NCBI RefSeq assembly: GCF_933775445.1
Contig: NC_065878.1
Coordinates: forward strand, 5,540,001-5,604,000
From: Argentina anserina
Lineage: Eukaryota; Streptophyta; Magnoliopsida; Rosales; Rosaceae
Direction: 5' to 3'
Length of the DNA: 64,000 bases
Position numbers and translations under genes: made by a program. Shown one piece after another: positions 22,167 through 35,311 of the stretch. The notes beneath the pieces were generated by a model. The model saw only the letters and a program-made list of their open reading frames with translations. It did not search any database and had not been told where the DNA came from. Each line of letters opens with the position of its first letter. The first letter of the stretch is position 1.

Positions 22167-25100
22167 TAGAGTGTTTCCAGTGTGGGCGTGTGTTTCTTTC
22201 AAACTGAGTATCTTTCTATCGTTTGAGTATCTTTTCAATTCTCGTTTGAGTATCTTTCTGTACGGCTTTCTGATGCGGTTTTCTTTTGAATTTGAGAGTG
22301 TTTCCATTGTCGGCGTGTGTTTCTTTCAAACTGAGTATCTTTCTATCGTTTGAGTATCTTTTCAATTCTCGTATGAGTATCTTTCTGAACGGCTTTCTGA
22401 TGCGATTCTGATTTAGTTTGAGAGTGTTTCTAGTGTGGGAGTGTGTTTCTTTCAAACTGAGTATATTTCTATCGTTTGAGTATCTTTTCAATTCTCGTGT
22501 CACTATCTTTCTGTACGGCTTTCTGATGCGATTTTCTTTTAATTTGAGTGTGTTTACAGTGTGGGCGTGTGTTTCTTTCAAACTGAATATCTTTCTATCG
22601 TTTGAGTATCTTTTCAATTCTCGTTTGAGTATCTTTCTAAACGGCTTTCTGGTGCGAGTTTGTTTTGAATTTGAGATTGTTTCCAGTGTGGGCGTGTGTT
22701 TCTTTCAAACTGACTATCTTTCTATCGTTTGAGTATCTTTTCAATTCTCGTTTGAGTATCTTTCTGAACGGCTTTCTGGTGCGATTTTCTTTAAAATTTG
22801 AGAGTGTTTCCAGTGTGGGCGTGTGTTTCTTTCAAACTGAGTATCTTTCTATCGTTTGAGTATCTTTTCAATTCTCGTTTGAGTATCTTTCTGTACGGCT
22901 TTCTGGTGCGAGTTTGTTTTGAATTTGTGAGTGTTTCCATTGTGGGCGTGTGTTTCTTTCAAACTGAGTATCTTTCTATCGTTTGAGTAACTTTGCAATT
23001 CTCGTATGAGTATCTTTCTGAACGGCTTTCTGGTGCGAGTTTGTTTTGAATTTGAGAGTGTTTCCAGTGTGGGCGTGTGTTTCTTTCAAACTGAGTATCT
23101 TTCTATCGTTTGAGTATCTTTTCAATTCTCGTTTGAGTATCTTTCTGTACGGCTTTCTGATGCGATTTTCTTTTGAATTTGAGAGTGTTTCCATTGTGGG
23201 CCTGTGTTTCTTTCAAACTGAGTATCTTTCTATCGTTTGAGTATCTTTTCAATTCTCGTATGAGTATCTTTCTGAACGGCTTTATGATGCGATTCTGATT
23301 TAGTTTGAGAGTGTTTCTAGTGTGGGAGTTTGTTTCTTTCAAACTGAGTATATTTCTATCGTTTGAGTATCTTTTCAATTCTCGTGTCACTATCTTTCTG
23401 TACGGCTTTCTGATGCGATTTTCTTTTAATTTGAGTGTGTTTACAGTGTGGGCGTGTGTTTCTTTCAAACTGAGTATCTTTCTATCGTTTGAGTATCTTT
23501 TCAATTCTCGTTTGAGTATCTTTCTAAACGGCTTTCTGGTGCGAGTTTGTTTTGAATTTGAGATTGTTTCCAGTGTGGGCGTGTGTTTCTTTCAAACTGA
23601 CTATCTTTCTATCGTTTGAGTATCTTTTCAATTCTCGTATGAGTATCTTTCTGAACGGATTTCTGGTGCGATTTTCTTTAAAATTTGAGAGTGTTTCCAG
23701 TGTGGGCGTGTGTTTCTTTCAAACTGAGTATCTTTCTATCGTTTGAGTATCTTTTCAATTCTCGTTTGAGTATCTTTCTGAACGGCTTTCTGGTGCGAGT
23801 TTGTTTTGAATTTGAGAGTGTTTCCAGTGTGGGCGTGTGTTTCTTTCAAACTGAGTATCTTTCTATCGTTTGAGTAACTTTGCAATTCTCGTATGAGTAT
23901 CTTTCTGAACGGCTTTCTGGTGCGAGTTTGTTTTGAATTTGAGAGTGTTTCCAGTGTGGGTGTGTGTTTCTTTCAAACTGAGTATCTTTCTATCGTTTGA
24001 GTATCTTTTCAATTCTCGTTTGAGTATCTTTCTGTACGGCTTTCTGATGCGAGTTTGTTTTGAATTTGAGAGTGTTTTCAGTGTCGGAGTGTGTTTGTTT
24101 CAAACTGAGTATCTTTCTATCGTTTGAGTATCTTTCCAATTCTCGTATGAGTATCTTTCTGAACGGCTTTATGATGCGATTCTGATTTAGTTTGAGAGTG
24201 TTTCTAGTGTGGGAGTTTGTTTCTTTCAAACTGAGTATATTTCTATCGTTTGAGTATCTTTTCAATTCTCGTGTCACTATCTTTCTGTACGGCTTTCTGA
24301 TGCGATTTTCTTTTAATTTGAGTGTGTTTACAGTGTGGGCGTGTGTTTCTTTCAAACTGAGTATCTTTCTATCGTTTGAGTATCTTTTCAATTCTCGTTT
24401 GAGTATCTTTCTAAACGGCTTTCTGGTGCGAGTTTGTTTTGAATTTGAGAGTGTTTCCAGTGTGGGCGTGTGTTTCTTTCAAACTGACTATCTTTCTATC
24501 GTTTGAGTATCTTTTCAATTCTCGTTTGAGTATCTTTCTGAACGGCTTTCTGGTGCGATTTTCTTTAAAATTTGAGAGTGTTTCCAGTGTGGGCGTGTGT
24601 TTCTTTCAAACTGAGTATCTTTCTATCGTTTGAGTATCTTTTCAATTCTCGTTTGAGTATCTTTCTGAACGGCTTTCTGGTGCGAGTTTGTTTTGAATTT
24701 GAGAGTGTTTCCATTGTGGGCGTGTGTTTCTTTCAAACTGAGTATCTTTCTATCGTTTGAGTAACTTTGCAATTCTCGTATGAGTATCTTTCTGAACGGC
24801 TTTCTGGTGCGAGTTTGTTTTGAATTTGAGAGTGTTTTCAGTGTCGGAGTGTGTTTCTTTCAAACTGAGTATCTTTCTATCGTTTGAGTATCTTTTCAAT
24901 TCTCGTTTGAGTATCTTTCTGTACGGCTTTCTGATGCGATTTTCTTTTGAATTTGAGAGTGTTTCCATTGTCGGCGTGTGTTTCTTTCAAACTGAGTATC
25001 TTTCTATCGTTTGAGTATCTTTTCAATTCTCGTATGAGTATCTTTCTGAACGGCTTTATGATGCGATTCTGATTTAGTTTGAGAGTGTTTCTAGTGTGGG

Positions 25101-25587
25101 AGTGTGTTTCTTTCAAACTGAGTATATTTCTATCGTTTGAGTATCTTTTCAATTCTCGTGTCACTATCTTTCTGTACGGCTTTCTGATGCGATTTTCTTT
25201 TAATTTGAGTGTGTTTACAGTGTGGGCGTGTGTTTCTTTCAAACTGAGTATCTTTCTATCGTTTGAGTATCTATTCAATTCTCGTTTGAGTATCTTTCTA
25301 AACGGCTTTCTGGTGCGAGTTTGTTTTGAATTTGAGATTGTTTCCAGTGTGGGCGTGTGTTTCTTTCAAACTGACTATCTTTCTATCGTTTGAGTATCTT
25401 TTCAATTCTCGTTTGAGTATCTTTCTGAACGGCTTTCTGGTGCGATTTTCTTTAAAATTTGAGAGTGTTTCCAGTGTGGGCGTGTGTTTCTTTCAAACTG
25501 AGTATCTTTCTATCGTTTGAGTATCTTTTCAATTCTCGTTTGAGTATCTTTCTGAACGGCTTTCTGGTGCGAGTTTGTTTTGAATTT

Positions 25588-26438
25588 GAGAGTGTTTCCA
25601 GTGTGGGAGTGTGTTTCTTTCAAACTGAGTATCTGTCTATCGTTTGAGTATCTTTAAAATTCTCGTTTCAGTATCTTTCTGTACGGCTTTCTGGTGTGAG
25701 TTTCTTTTGAATATGAGAGTGTTTCCATTTTGGGCGTGTGTTTCTTTCAAACTGAGTATCTTTCTATCGTTTGAGTATCTTTCCAATTCCCGTATGAGTA
25801 TCTTTCTGAACGGCTTTCTGATGCGATTTTCTTATGAATTTGAGAGTGTTTCCAGTGTGGGCGTGTGTTTCTTTCAAACCGAGTATCTTTCTATCGTTTG
25901 AGTACGTTTCTAAACGGCTTTCTGGTGTCAGTTTCTTATGAATTTCAGAGTGTTTCCAGTGTGGTCGTGTGTTTCTTTCAAACGGAGTATCTTTCTATCG
26001 TTTGAGTATCTTTTCAATTCTCGTTTGAGTATCTTTCTGATGCAATTTTCTTTTAGTTTGAGAGTGTTTCCAGTGTGGGAGTGTGTTTCTTTCAAACTGA
26101 GTATCTTTCTATCGTTTGAGTATCTTTTCAATTCTCGTATGAGTATCTTTCTGAACGTTTTTTTGATGCGATTCTTTTTTAGTTTGAGAGTGTTTCTAGT
26201 GTGGTTGTGTGTTTCTTTCAAACTGAGTATATTTCTATCGTTTGAGTATCTTTTCAATTCTCGTGTCACTATCTTTCTGTACGGCTTTCTGAAGCGATTT
26301 TCTTTTAATTTGAGTGTGTTTACACTGTGGGCGTGTGTTTCTCTCAAACTGAGTATCTTTCTATCGTTTGAGTATCTTTTCAATTCTCGTTTGAGTATCT
26401 TTCTGACCGGCTTTCTGGTGCGAGTTTGTTTTGAATTT
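25588..26438 (+). repeat. K cassette, copy 4, replacing m6 of an HOR copy
   Basis: Offset 4,272 bp from copy 3, with the same m1-m5 / K / m7 context (24,955-26,565) and the same private GAGTATCTGTCTATCG change. It was copied together with its HOR surroundings and not inserted a second time. Confidence 0.92.
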
Positions 26439-28339
26439 TAGAGTGTTTCCAGTGTGGGCGTGTGTTTCTTTCAAACTGAGTATCTTTCTATCGTTTGAGT
26501 ATCTTTTCAATTCTCGTTTGAGTATCTTTCTGTACGGCTTTCTGATGCGGTTTTCTTTTGAATTTGAGAGTGTTTCCATTGTCGGCGTGTGTTTCTTTCA
26601 AACTGAGTATCTTTCTATCGTTTGAGTATCTTTTCAATTCTCGTATGAGTATCTTTCTGAACGGCTTTATGATGCGATTCTGATTTAGTTTGAGAGTGTT
26701 TCTAGTGTGGGAGTGTGTTTCTTTCAAACTGAGTATATTTCTATCGTTTGAGTATCTTTTCAATTCTCGTGTCACTATCTTTCTGTACGGCTTTCTGATG
26801 CGATTTTCTTTTAATTTGAGTGTGTTTACAGTGTGGGCGTGTGTTTCTTTCAAACTGAATATCTTTCTATCGTTTGAGTATCTTTTCAATTCTCGTTTGA
26901 GTATCTTTCTAAACGGCTTTCTGGTGCGAGTTTGTTTTGAATTTGAGATTGTTTCCAGTGTGGGCGTGTGTTTCTTTCAAACTGACTATCTTTCTATCGT
27001 TTGAGTATCTTTTCAATTCTCGTATGAGTATCTTTCTGAACGGCTTTCTGGTGCGATTTTCTTTAAAATTTGAGAGTGTTTCCAGTGTGGGCGTGTGTTT
27101 CTTTCAAACTGAGTATCTTTCTATCGTTTGAGTATCTTTTCAATTCTCGTTTGAGTATCTTTCTGAACGGCTTTCTGGTGCGAGTTTGTTTTGAATTTGA
27201 GAGTGTTTCCAGTGTGGGCGTGTGTTTCTTTCAAACTGAGTATCTTTCTATCGTTTGAGTAACTTTGCAATTCTCGTATGAGTATCTTTCTGAACGGCTT
27301 TCTGGTGCGAGTTTGTTTTGAATTTGAGAGTGTTTCCAGTGTGGGTGTGTGTTTCTTTCAAACTGAGTATCTTTCTATCGTTTGAGTATCTTTTCAATTC
27401 TCGTTTGAGTATCTTTCTGTACGGCTTTCTGATGCGATTTTCTTTTGAATTTGAGAGTGTTTCCATTGTCGGCGTGTGTTTCTTTCAAACTGAGTATCTT
27501 TCTATCGTTTGAGTATCTTTTCAATTCTCGTATGAGTATCTTTCTGAACGGCTTTATGATGCGATTCTGATTTAGTTTGAGAGTGTTTCTAGTGTGGGAG
27601 TTTGTTTCTTTCAAACTGAGTATATTTCTATCGTTTGAGTATCTTTTCAATTCTCGTGTCACTATCTTTCTGTACGGCTTTCTGATGCGATTTTCTTTTA
27701 ATTTGAGTGTGTTTACAGTGTGGGCGTGTGTTTCTTTCAAACTGAGTATCTTTCTATCGTTTGAGTATCTTTTCAATTCTCGTTTGAGTATCTTTCTAAA
27801 CGGCTTTCTGGTGCGAGTTTGTTTTGAATTTGAGATTGTTTCCAGTGTGGGCGTGTGTTTCTTTCAAACTGACTATCTTTCTATCGTTTGAGTATCTTTT
27901 CAATTCTCGTTTGAGTATCTTTCTGAACGGCTTTCTGGTGCGATTTTCTTTAAAATTTGAGAGTGTTTCCAGTGTGGGCGTGTGTTTCTTTCAAACTGAG
28001 TATCTTTCTATCGTTTGAGTATCTTTTCAATTCTCGTTTGAGTATCTTTCTGAACGGCTTTCTGGTGCGAGTTTGTTTTGAATTTGAGAGTGTTTCCAGT
28101 GTGGGCGTGTGTTTCTTTCAAACTGAGTATCTTTCTATCGTTTGAGTAACTTTGCAATTCTCGTATGAGTATCTTTCTGAACGGCTTTCTGGTGCGAGTT
28201 TGTTTTGAATTTGAGAGTGTTTCCAGTGTGGGTGTGTGTTTCTTTCAAACTGAGTATCTTTCTATCGTTTGAGTATCTTTTCAATTCTCGTTTGAGTATC
28301 TTTCTGTACGGCTTTCTGATGCGATTTTCTTTTGAATTT

Positions 28340-31300
28340 GAGAGTGTTTTCATTGTCGGCGTGTGTTTCTTTCAAACTGAGTATCTTTCTATCGTTTGAG
28401 TATCTTTTCAATTCTCGTATGAGTATCTTTCTGAACGGCTTTATGATGCGATTCTGATTTAGTTTGAGAGTGTTTCTAGTGTGGGAGTGTGTTTCTTTCA
28501 AACTGAGTATATTTCTATCGTTTGAGTATCTTTTCAATTCTCGTGTCACTATCTTTCTGTACGGCTTTCTGATGCGATTTTCTTTTAATTTGAGTGTGTT
28601 TACAGTGTGGGCGTGTGTTTCTTTCAAACTGAGTATCTTTCTATCGTTTGAGTATCTTTTCAATTCTCGTTTGAGTATCTTTCTAAACGGCTTTCTGGTG
28701 CGAGTTTGTTTTGAATTTGAGAGTGTTTCCAGTGTGGGCGTGTGTTTCTTTCAAACTGACTATCTTTCTATCGTTTGAGTATCTTTTCAATTCTCGTTTG
28801 AGTATCTTTCTGAACGGCTTTCTGGTGCGATTTTCTTTAAAATTTGAGAGTGTTTCCAGTGTGGGCGTGTGTTTCTTTCAAACTGAGTATCTTTCTATCG
28901 TTTGAGTATCTTTTCAATTCTCGTTTGAGTATCTTTCTGAACGACTTTCTGGTGCGAGTTTGTTTTGAATTTGAGAGTGTTTCCAGTGTGGGCGTGTGTT
29001 TCTTTCAAACTGAGTATCTTTGTATCGTTTGAGTAACTTTGCAATTCTCGTATGAGTATCTTTCTGAACGGCTTTCTGGTGCGAGTTTGTTTTGAATTTG
29101 AGAGTGTTTCCAGTGTGGGTGTGTGTTTCTTTCAAACTGAGTATCTTTCTATCGTTTGAGTATCTTTTCAATTCTCGTTTGAGTATCTTTCTGAACGGCT
29201 TTCTGGTGCGATTTTCTTTATAATTTGAGAGTGTTTCCAGTGTGGGCGTGTGTTTCTTTCAAACTGAGTATCTTTCTATCGTTTGAGTATCATTTCAATT
29301 CTCGTTTGAGTATCTTTCTGAACGGCTTTCTGGTGCGAGTTTGTTTTGAATTTGAGAGTGTTTCCAGTGTGGGCGTGTGTTTCTTTCAAACTGAGTATCT
29401 TTCTATCGTTTGAGTATCTTTTCAATTCTCGTTTGAGTATCTTTCTGTACGGCTTTCTGATGCGATTTTCTTTTGAATTTGAGAGTGTTTCCATTGTCGG
29501 CGTGTGTTTCTTTCAAACTGAGTATCTTTCTATCGTTTGAGTATCTTTTCAATTCTCGTATGAGTATCTTTCTGAACGGCTTTATGATGCGATTCTGATT
29601 TAGTTTGAGAGTGTTTCTAGTGTGGGAGTGTGTTTCTTTCAAACTGAGTATATTTCTATCGTTTGAGTATCTTTTCAATTCTCGTGTCACTATCTTTCTG
29701 TACGGCTTTCTGATGCGATTTTCTTTTAATTTGAGAGTGTTTACAGTGTGGGCGTGTGTTTCTTTCAAACTGAATATCTTTCTATCGTTTGAGTATCTTT
29801 TCAATTCTCGTTTGAGTATCTTTCTAAACGGCTTTCTGGTGCGAGTTTGTTTTGAATTTGAGATTGTTTCCAGTGTGGGCGTGTGTTTCTTTCAAACTGA
29901 CTATCTTTCTATCGTTTGAGTATCTTTTCAATTCTCGTATGAGTATCTTTCTGAACGGCTTTCTGGTGCGATTTTCTTAAAATTTGAGAGTGTTTCCAGT
30001 GTGGGCGTGTGTTTCTTTCAAACTGAGTATCTTTCTATCGTTTGAGTATCTTTTCAATTCTCGTTTGAGTATCTTTCTGAACGGCTTTCTGGTGCGAGTT
30101 TGTTTTGAATTTGAGAGTGTTTCCAGTGTGGGCGTGTGTTTCTTTCAAACTGAGTATCTTTCTATCGTTTGAGTAACTTTACAATTCTCGTATGAGTATC
30201 TTTCTGTACGGCTTTCTGGTGCGAGTTTGTTTTGAATTTGAGAGTGTTTTCAGTGTCGGAGTGTGTTTCTTTCAAACTGAGTATCTTTCTATCGTTTGAG
30301 TATCTTTTCAATTCTCGTTTGAGTATCTTTCTGTACGGCTTTCTGATGCGATTTTCTTTTGAATTTGAGAGTGTTTCCATTGTCGGCGTGTGTTTCTTTC
30401 AAACTGAGTATCTTTCTATCGTTTGAGTATCTTTTCAATTCTCGTATGAGTATCTTTCTGAACGGCTTTATGATGCGATTCTGATTTAGTTTGAGAGTGT
30501 TTCTAGTGTGGGAGTGTGTTTCTTTCAAACTGAGTATATTTCTATCGTTTGAGTATCTTTTCAATTCTCGTGTCACTATCTTTCTGTACGGCTTTCTGAT
30601 GCGATTTTCTTTTAATTTGAGTGTGTTTACAGTGTGGGCGTGTGTTTCTTTCAAACTGAGTATCTTTCTATCGTTTGAGTATCTTTTCAATTCTCGTTTG
30701 AGTATCTTTCTAAACGGCTTTCTGGTGCGAGTTTGTTTTGAATTTGAGAGTGTTTCCAGTGTGGGCGTGTGTTTCTTTCAAACTGACTATCTTTCTATCG
30801 TTTGAGTATCTTTTCAATTCTCGTTTGAGTATCTTTCTGAACGGCTTTCTGGTTCGATTTTCTGTAAAATTTGAGAGTGTTTCCAGTGTGGGCGTGTGTT
30901 TCTTTCAAACTGAGTATCTTTCTATCGTTTGAGTATCTTTTCAATTCTCGTTTGAGTATCTTTCTGAACGACTTTCTGGTGCGAGTTTGTTTTGAATTTG
31001 AGAGTGTTTCCAGTGTGGGCGTGTGTTTCTTTCAAACTGAGTATCTTTCTATCGTTTGAGTAACTTTGCAATTCTCGTATGAGTATCTTTCTGAACGGCT
31101 TTCTGGTGCGAGTTTGTTTTGAATTTGAGAGTGTTTCCAGTGTGGGTGTGTGTTTCTTTCAAACTGAGTATCTTTCTATCGTTTGAGTATCTTTTCAATT
31201 CTCGTTTGAGTATCTTTCTGAACGGCTTTCTGGTGCGATTTTCTTTATAATTTGAGAGTGTTTCCAGTGTGGGCGTGTGTTTCTTTCAAACTGAGTATCT

Positions 31301-32393
31301 TCCTATCGTTTGAGTATCATTTCAATTCTCGTTTGAGTATCTTTCTGAACGGCTTTCTGGTGCGAGTTTGTTTTGAATTTGAGAGTGTTTCCAGTGTGGG
31401 CGTGTGTTTCTTTCAAACTGAGTATCTTTCTATCGTTTGAGTATCTTTTCAATTCTCGTTTGAGTATCTTTCTGTACGGCTTTCTGATGCGATTTTCTTT
31501 TGAATTTGAGAGTGTTTCCATTGTCGGCGTGTGTTTCTTTCAAACTGAGTATCTTTCTATCGTTTGAGTATCTTTTCAATTCTCGTATGAGTATCTTTCT
31601 GAACGGCTTTATGATGCGATTCTGATTTAGTTTGAGAGTGTTTCTAGTGTGGGAGTGTGTTTCTTTCAAACTGAGTATATTTCTATCGTTTGAGTATCTT
31701 TTCAATTCTCGTGTCACTATCTTTCTGTACGGCTTTCTGATGCGATTTTCTTTTAATTTGAGTGTGTTTACAGTGTGGGCGTGTGTTTCTTTCAAACTGA
31801 ATATCTTTCTATCGTTTGAGTATCTTTTCAATTCTCGTTTGAGTATCTTTCTAAACGGCTTTCTGGTGCGAGTTTGTTTTGAATTTGAGATTGTTTCCAG
31901 TGTGGGCGTGTGTTTCTTTCAAACTGACTATCTTTCTATCGTTTGAGTATCTTTTCAATTCTCGTTTGAGTATCTTTCTGAACGGCTTTCTGGTGCGATT
32001 TTCTTTAAAATTTGAGAGTGTTTCCAGTGTGGGCGTGTGTTTCTTTCAAACTGAGTATCTTTCTATCGTTTGAGTATCTTTTCAATTCTCGTTTGAGTAT
32101 CTTTCTGAACGGCTTTCTGGTGCGAGTTTGTTTTGAATTTGACAGTGTTTCCAGTGTGGGCGTGTGTTTCTTTCAAACTGAGTATCTTTCTATCGTTTGA
32201 GTAACTTTGCAATTCTCGTATGAGTATCTTTCTGAACGGCTTTCTGGTGCGAGTTTGTTTTGAATTTGAGAGTGTTTCCAGTGTGGGTGTGTGTTTCTTT
32301 CAAACTGAGTATCTTTCTATCGTTTGAGTATCTTTTCAATTCTCGTTTGAGTATCTTTCTGTACGGCTTTCTGATGCGATTTTCTTTAAAATT
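28340..32393 (+). repeat. 2,027-bp superperiod (28,340-30,366 and 30,367-32,393)
   Basis: A nine-monomer copy (1,141 bp) plus a seven-monomer copy (886 or 887 bp) occurs twice in tandem. Both nine-monomer copies have the rare CTTTATAATTTGAGAG tail (29,216 and 31,243) followed by the ATCATTTCAATTC monomer. That same pair also occurs at about 14,544-14,620 in HOR domain 1, showing shared ancestry of the extended copies. Confidence 0.87.
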
Positions 32394-35311
32394 TGAGAGT
32401 GTTTCCAGTGTGGGCGTGTGTTTCTTTCAAACTGAGTATCTTTCTATCGTTTGAGTATCTTTTCAATTCTCGTTTGAGTATCTTTCTGAACGGCTTTCTG
32501 GTGCGAGTTTGTTTTGAATTTGAGAGTGTTTCCAGTGTGGGCGTGTGTTTCTTTCAAACTGAGTATCTTTCTATCGTTTGAGTAACTTTGCAATTCTCGT
32601 ATGAGTATCTTTCTGAACGGCTTTCTGGTGCGAGTTTGTTTTGAATTTGAGAGTGTTTCCAGTGTGGGTGTGTGTGTCTTTCAAACTGAGTATCTTTCTA
32701 TCGTTTGAGTATCTTTTCAATTCTCGTTTGAGTATCTTTCTGTACGGCTTTCTGGTGCGAGTTTGTTTTGAATTTGAGAGTGTTTCCAGTGTGGGCGTGT
32801 GTTTCTTTCAAACTGAGTATCTTTCTATCGTTTGAGTATCTTTTCAATTCTCGTTTGAGTATCTTTCTGTACGGCTTTCTGATGCGATTTTCTTTTGAAT
32901 TTGAGAGTGTTTCCATTGTCGGCGTGTGTTTCTTTCAAACTGAGTATCTTTCTATCGTTTGAGTATCTTTTCAATTCTCGTATGAGTATCTTTCTGAACG
33001 GCTTTATGATGCGATTCTGATTTAGTTTGAGAGTGTTTCTAGTGTGGGAGTGTGTTTCTTTCAAACTGAGTATATTTCTATCGTTTGAGTATCTTTTCAA
33101 TTCTCGTGTCACTATCTTTCTGTACGGCTTTCTGATGCGATTTTCTTTTAATTTGAGTGTGTTTACAGTGTTGGCGTGTGTTTCTTTCAAACTGAATATC
33201 TTTCTATCGTTTGAGTATCTTTTCAATTCTCGTTTGAGTATCTTTCTAAACGGCTTTCTGGTGCGAGTTTGTTTTGAATTTGAGATTGTTTCCAGTGTGG
33301 GCGTGTGTTTCTTTCAAACTGACTATCTTTCTATCGTTTGAGTATCTTTTCAATTCTCGTTTGAGTATCTTTCTGAACGGCTTTCTGGTGCGATTTTCTT
33401 TAAAATTTGAGAGTGTTTCCAGTGTGGGCGTGTGTTTCTTTCAAACTGAGTATCTTTCTATCGTTTGAGTATCTTTTCAATTCTCGTTTAAGTATCTTTC
33501 TGAACGGCTTTCTGGTGCGAGTTTGTTTTGAATTTGAGAGTGTTTCCAGTGTGGGCGTGTGTTTCTTTCAAACTGAGTATCTTTCTATCGTTTGAGTAAC
33601 TTTGCAATTCTCGTATGAGTATCTTTCTGAACGGCTTTCTGGTGCGAGTTTGTTTTGAATTTGAGAGTGTTTCCAGTGTGGGTGTGTGTTTCTTTCAAAC
33701 TGAGTATCTTTTTATCGTTTGAGTATCTTTTCAATTCTCGTTTGAGTATCTTTCTGTACGGCTTTCTGATGCGATTTTCTTTTGAATTTGAGAGTGTTTC
33801 CATTGTCGGCGTGTGTTTCTTTCAAACTGAGTATCTTTCTATCGTTTGAGTATCTTTTCAATTCTCGTATGAGTATCTTTCTGAACGGCTTTATGATGCG
33901 ATTCTGATTTAGTTTGAGAGTGTTTCTAGTGTGGGAGTGTGTTTCTTTCAAACTGAGTATATTTCTATCGTTTGAGTATCTTTTCAATTCTCGTGTCACT
34001 ATCTTTCTGTACGGCTTTCTGATGCGATTTTCTTTTAATTTGAGTGTGTTTCCAGTGTGGGCGTGTGTTTCTTTCAAACTGAGTATCTTTCTATCGTTTG
34101 ATTATCTTTTCAATTCTCGTTTGAGTATCTTTCTGTACGGCTTTCTGGTGCGAGTTTCTTTTGAATTTGAGAGTGTTTCCAGTGTGGGCGTGTGTTTCTT
34201 TCAAACTGAGTATCTTTCTATCGTTTGAGTATCTTTTCAATTCTCGTATGAGTATCTTTCTGAACGGCTTTCTGGTGCGATTTTCTTTAAAATTTGAGAG
34301 TGTTTCCAGTGTGGGCGTGTGTTTCTTTCAAACTGAGTATCTTTCTATCGTTTGAGTATCTTTTCAATTCTCGTTTGAGTATCTTTCTGAACGACTTTCT
34401 GGTGCGAGTTTGTTTTGAATTTGAGAGTGTTTCCAGTGTGGGCGTGTGTTTCTTTCAAACTGAGTATCTTTCTATCGTTTGAGTAACTTTGCAATTCTCG
34501 TATGAGTATCTTTCTGAACGGCTTTCTGGTGCGAGTTTGTTTTGAATTTGAGAGTGTTTCCAGTGTGGGTGTGTGTTTCTTTCAAACTGAGTATCTTTCT
34601 ATCGTTTGAGTATCTTTTCAATTCTCGTTTGAGTATCTTTCTGTACGGCTTTCTGATGCGATTTTCTTTTGAATTTGAGAGTGTTTCCATTGTCGGCGTG
34701 TGTTTCTTTCAAACTGAGTATCTTTCTATCGTTTGAGTATCTTTTCAATTCTCGTTTGAGTATCTTTCTGTACGGCTTTCTGATGCGATTTTCTTTAAAA
34801 TTTGAGAGTGTTTCCAGTGTGGGCGTGTGTTTCTTTCAAACTGAGTATCTTTCTATCGTTTGAGTATCTTTTCAATTCTCGTTTGAGTATCTTTCTGAAC
34901 GGCTTTCTGGTGCGAGTTTGTTTTGAATTTGAGAGTGTTTCCAGTGTGGGCGTGTGTTTCTTTCAAACTGAGTATCTTTCTATCGTTTGAGTAACTTTGC
35001 AATTCTCGTATGAGTATCTTTCTGAACGGCTTTCTGGTGCGAGTTTGTTTTGAATTTGAGAGTGTTTCCAGTGTGGGTGTGTGTTTCTTTCAAACTGAGT
35101 ATCTTTCTATCGTTTGAGTATCTTTTCAATTCTCGTTTGAGTATCTTTCTGTACGGCTTTCTGGTGCGAGTTTGTTTTGAATTTGTGAGTGTTTCCAGTG
35201 TGGGCGTGTGTTTCTTTCAAACTGAGTATCTTTCTATCGTTTGAGTATCTTTTCAATTCTCGTTTGAGTATCTTTCTGTACGGCTTTCTGATGCGATTTT
35301 CTTTTGAATTT
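31508..35311 (+). repeat. Extended HOR copies of 11 and 12 monomers, offset 2,409 bp
   Basis: Copy 31,508-32,902 (1,395 bp) re-runs an m5-m6-m7-like series before the next m1. Copy 33,790-35,311 (1,522 bp) does the same. The re-run segments 32,260-32,902 and 34,669-35,311 are equivalent at 2,409 bp, as are the HOR copies after them (32,903 and 35,312). The junction monomer is an m7 body with the m4 tail CTTTAAAATTT (about 32,385 and 34,794). This is the reverse of the m4/m7 hybrid at 9,359 and fits the expansion product of the same type of exchange. Confidence 0.85.

Larger units (their letters stand above)
20683..29226 (+). repeat. 4,272-bp superperiod (20,683-24,954 and 24,955-29,226)
   Basis: Four consecutive HOR copies (1,611 + 887 + 887 + 887 bp) are followed by four of the same lengths. 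Both sets have the K cassette in the first member and the same GATGCGGTTTTC change in the m7 monomer just before the second member (about 22,271 and 26,543). The match is not uniform: the m2 variant GGGAGTTTGTTTC is at 23,330, 24,217 and 27,599 but not near 28,489. The m4 variant with CTCGTATGAG is at 23,635 and 27,020, which are not equivalent positions. Later conversion or exchange has reshuffled variants. Confidence 0.85.
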
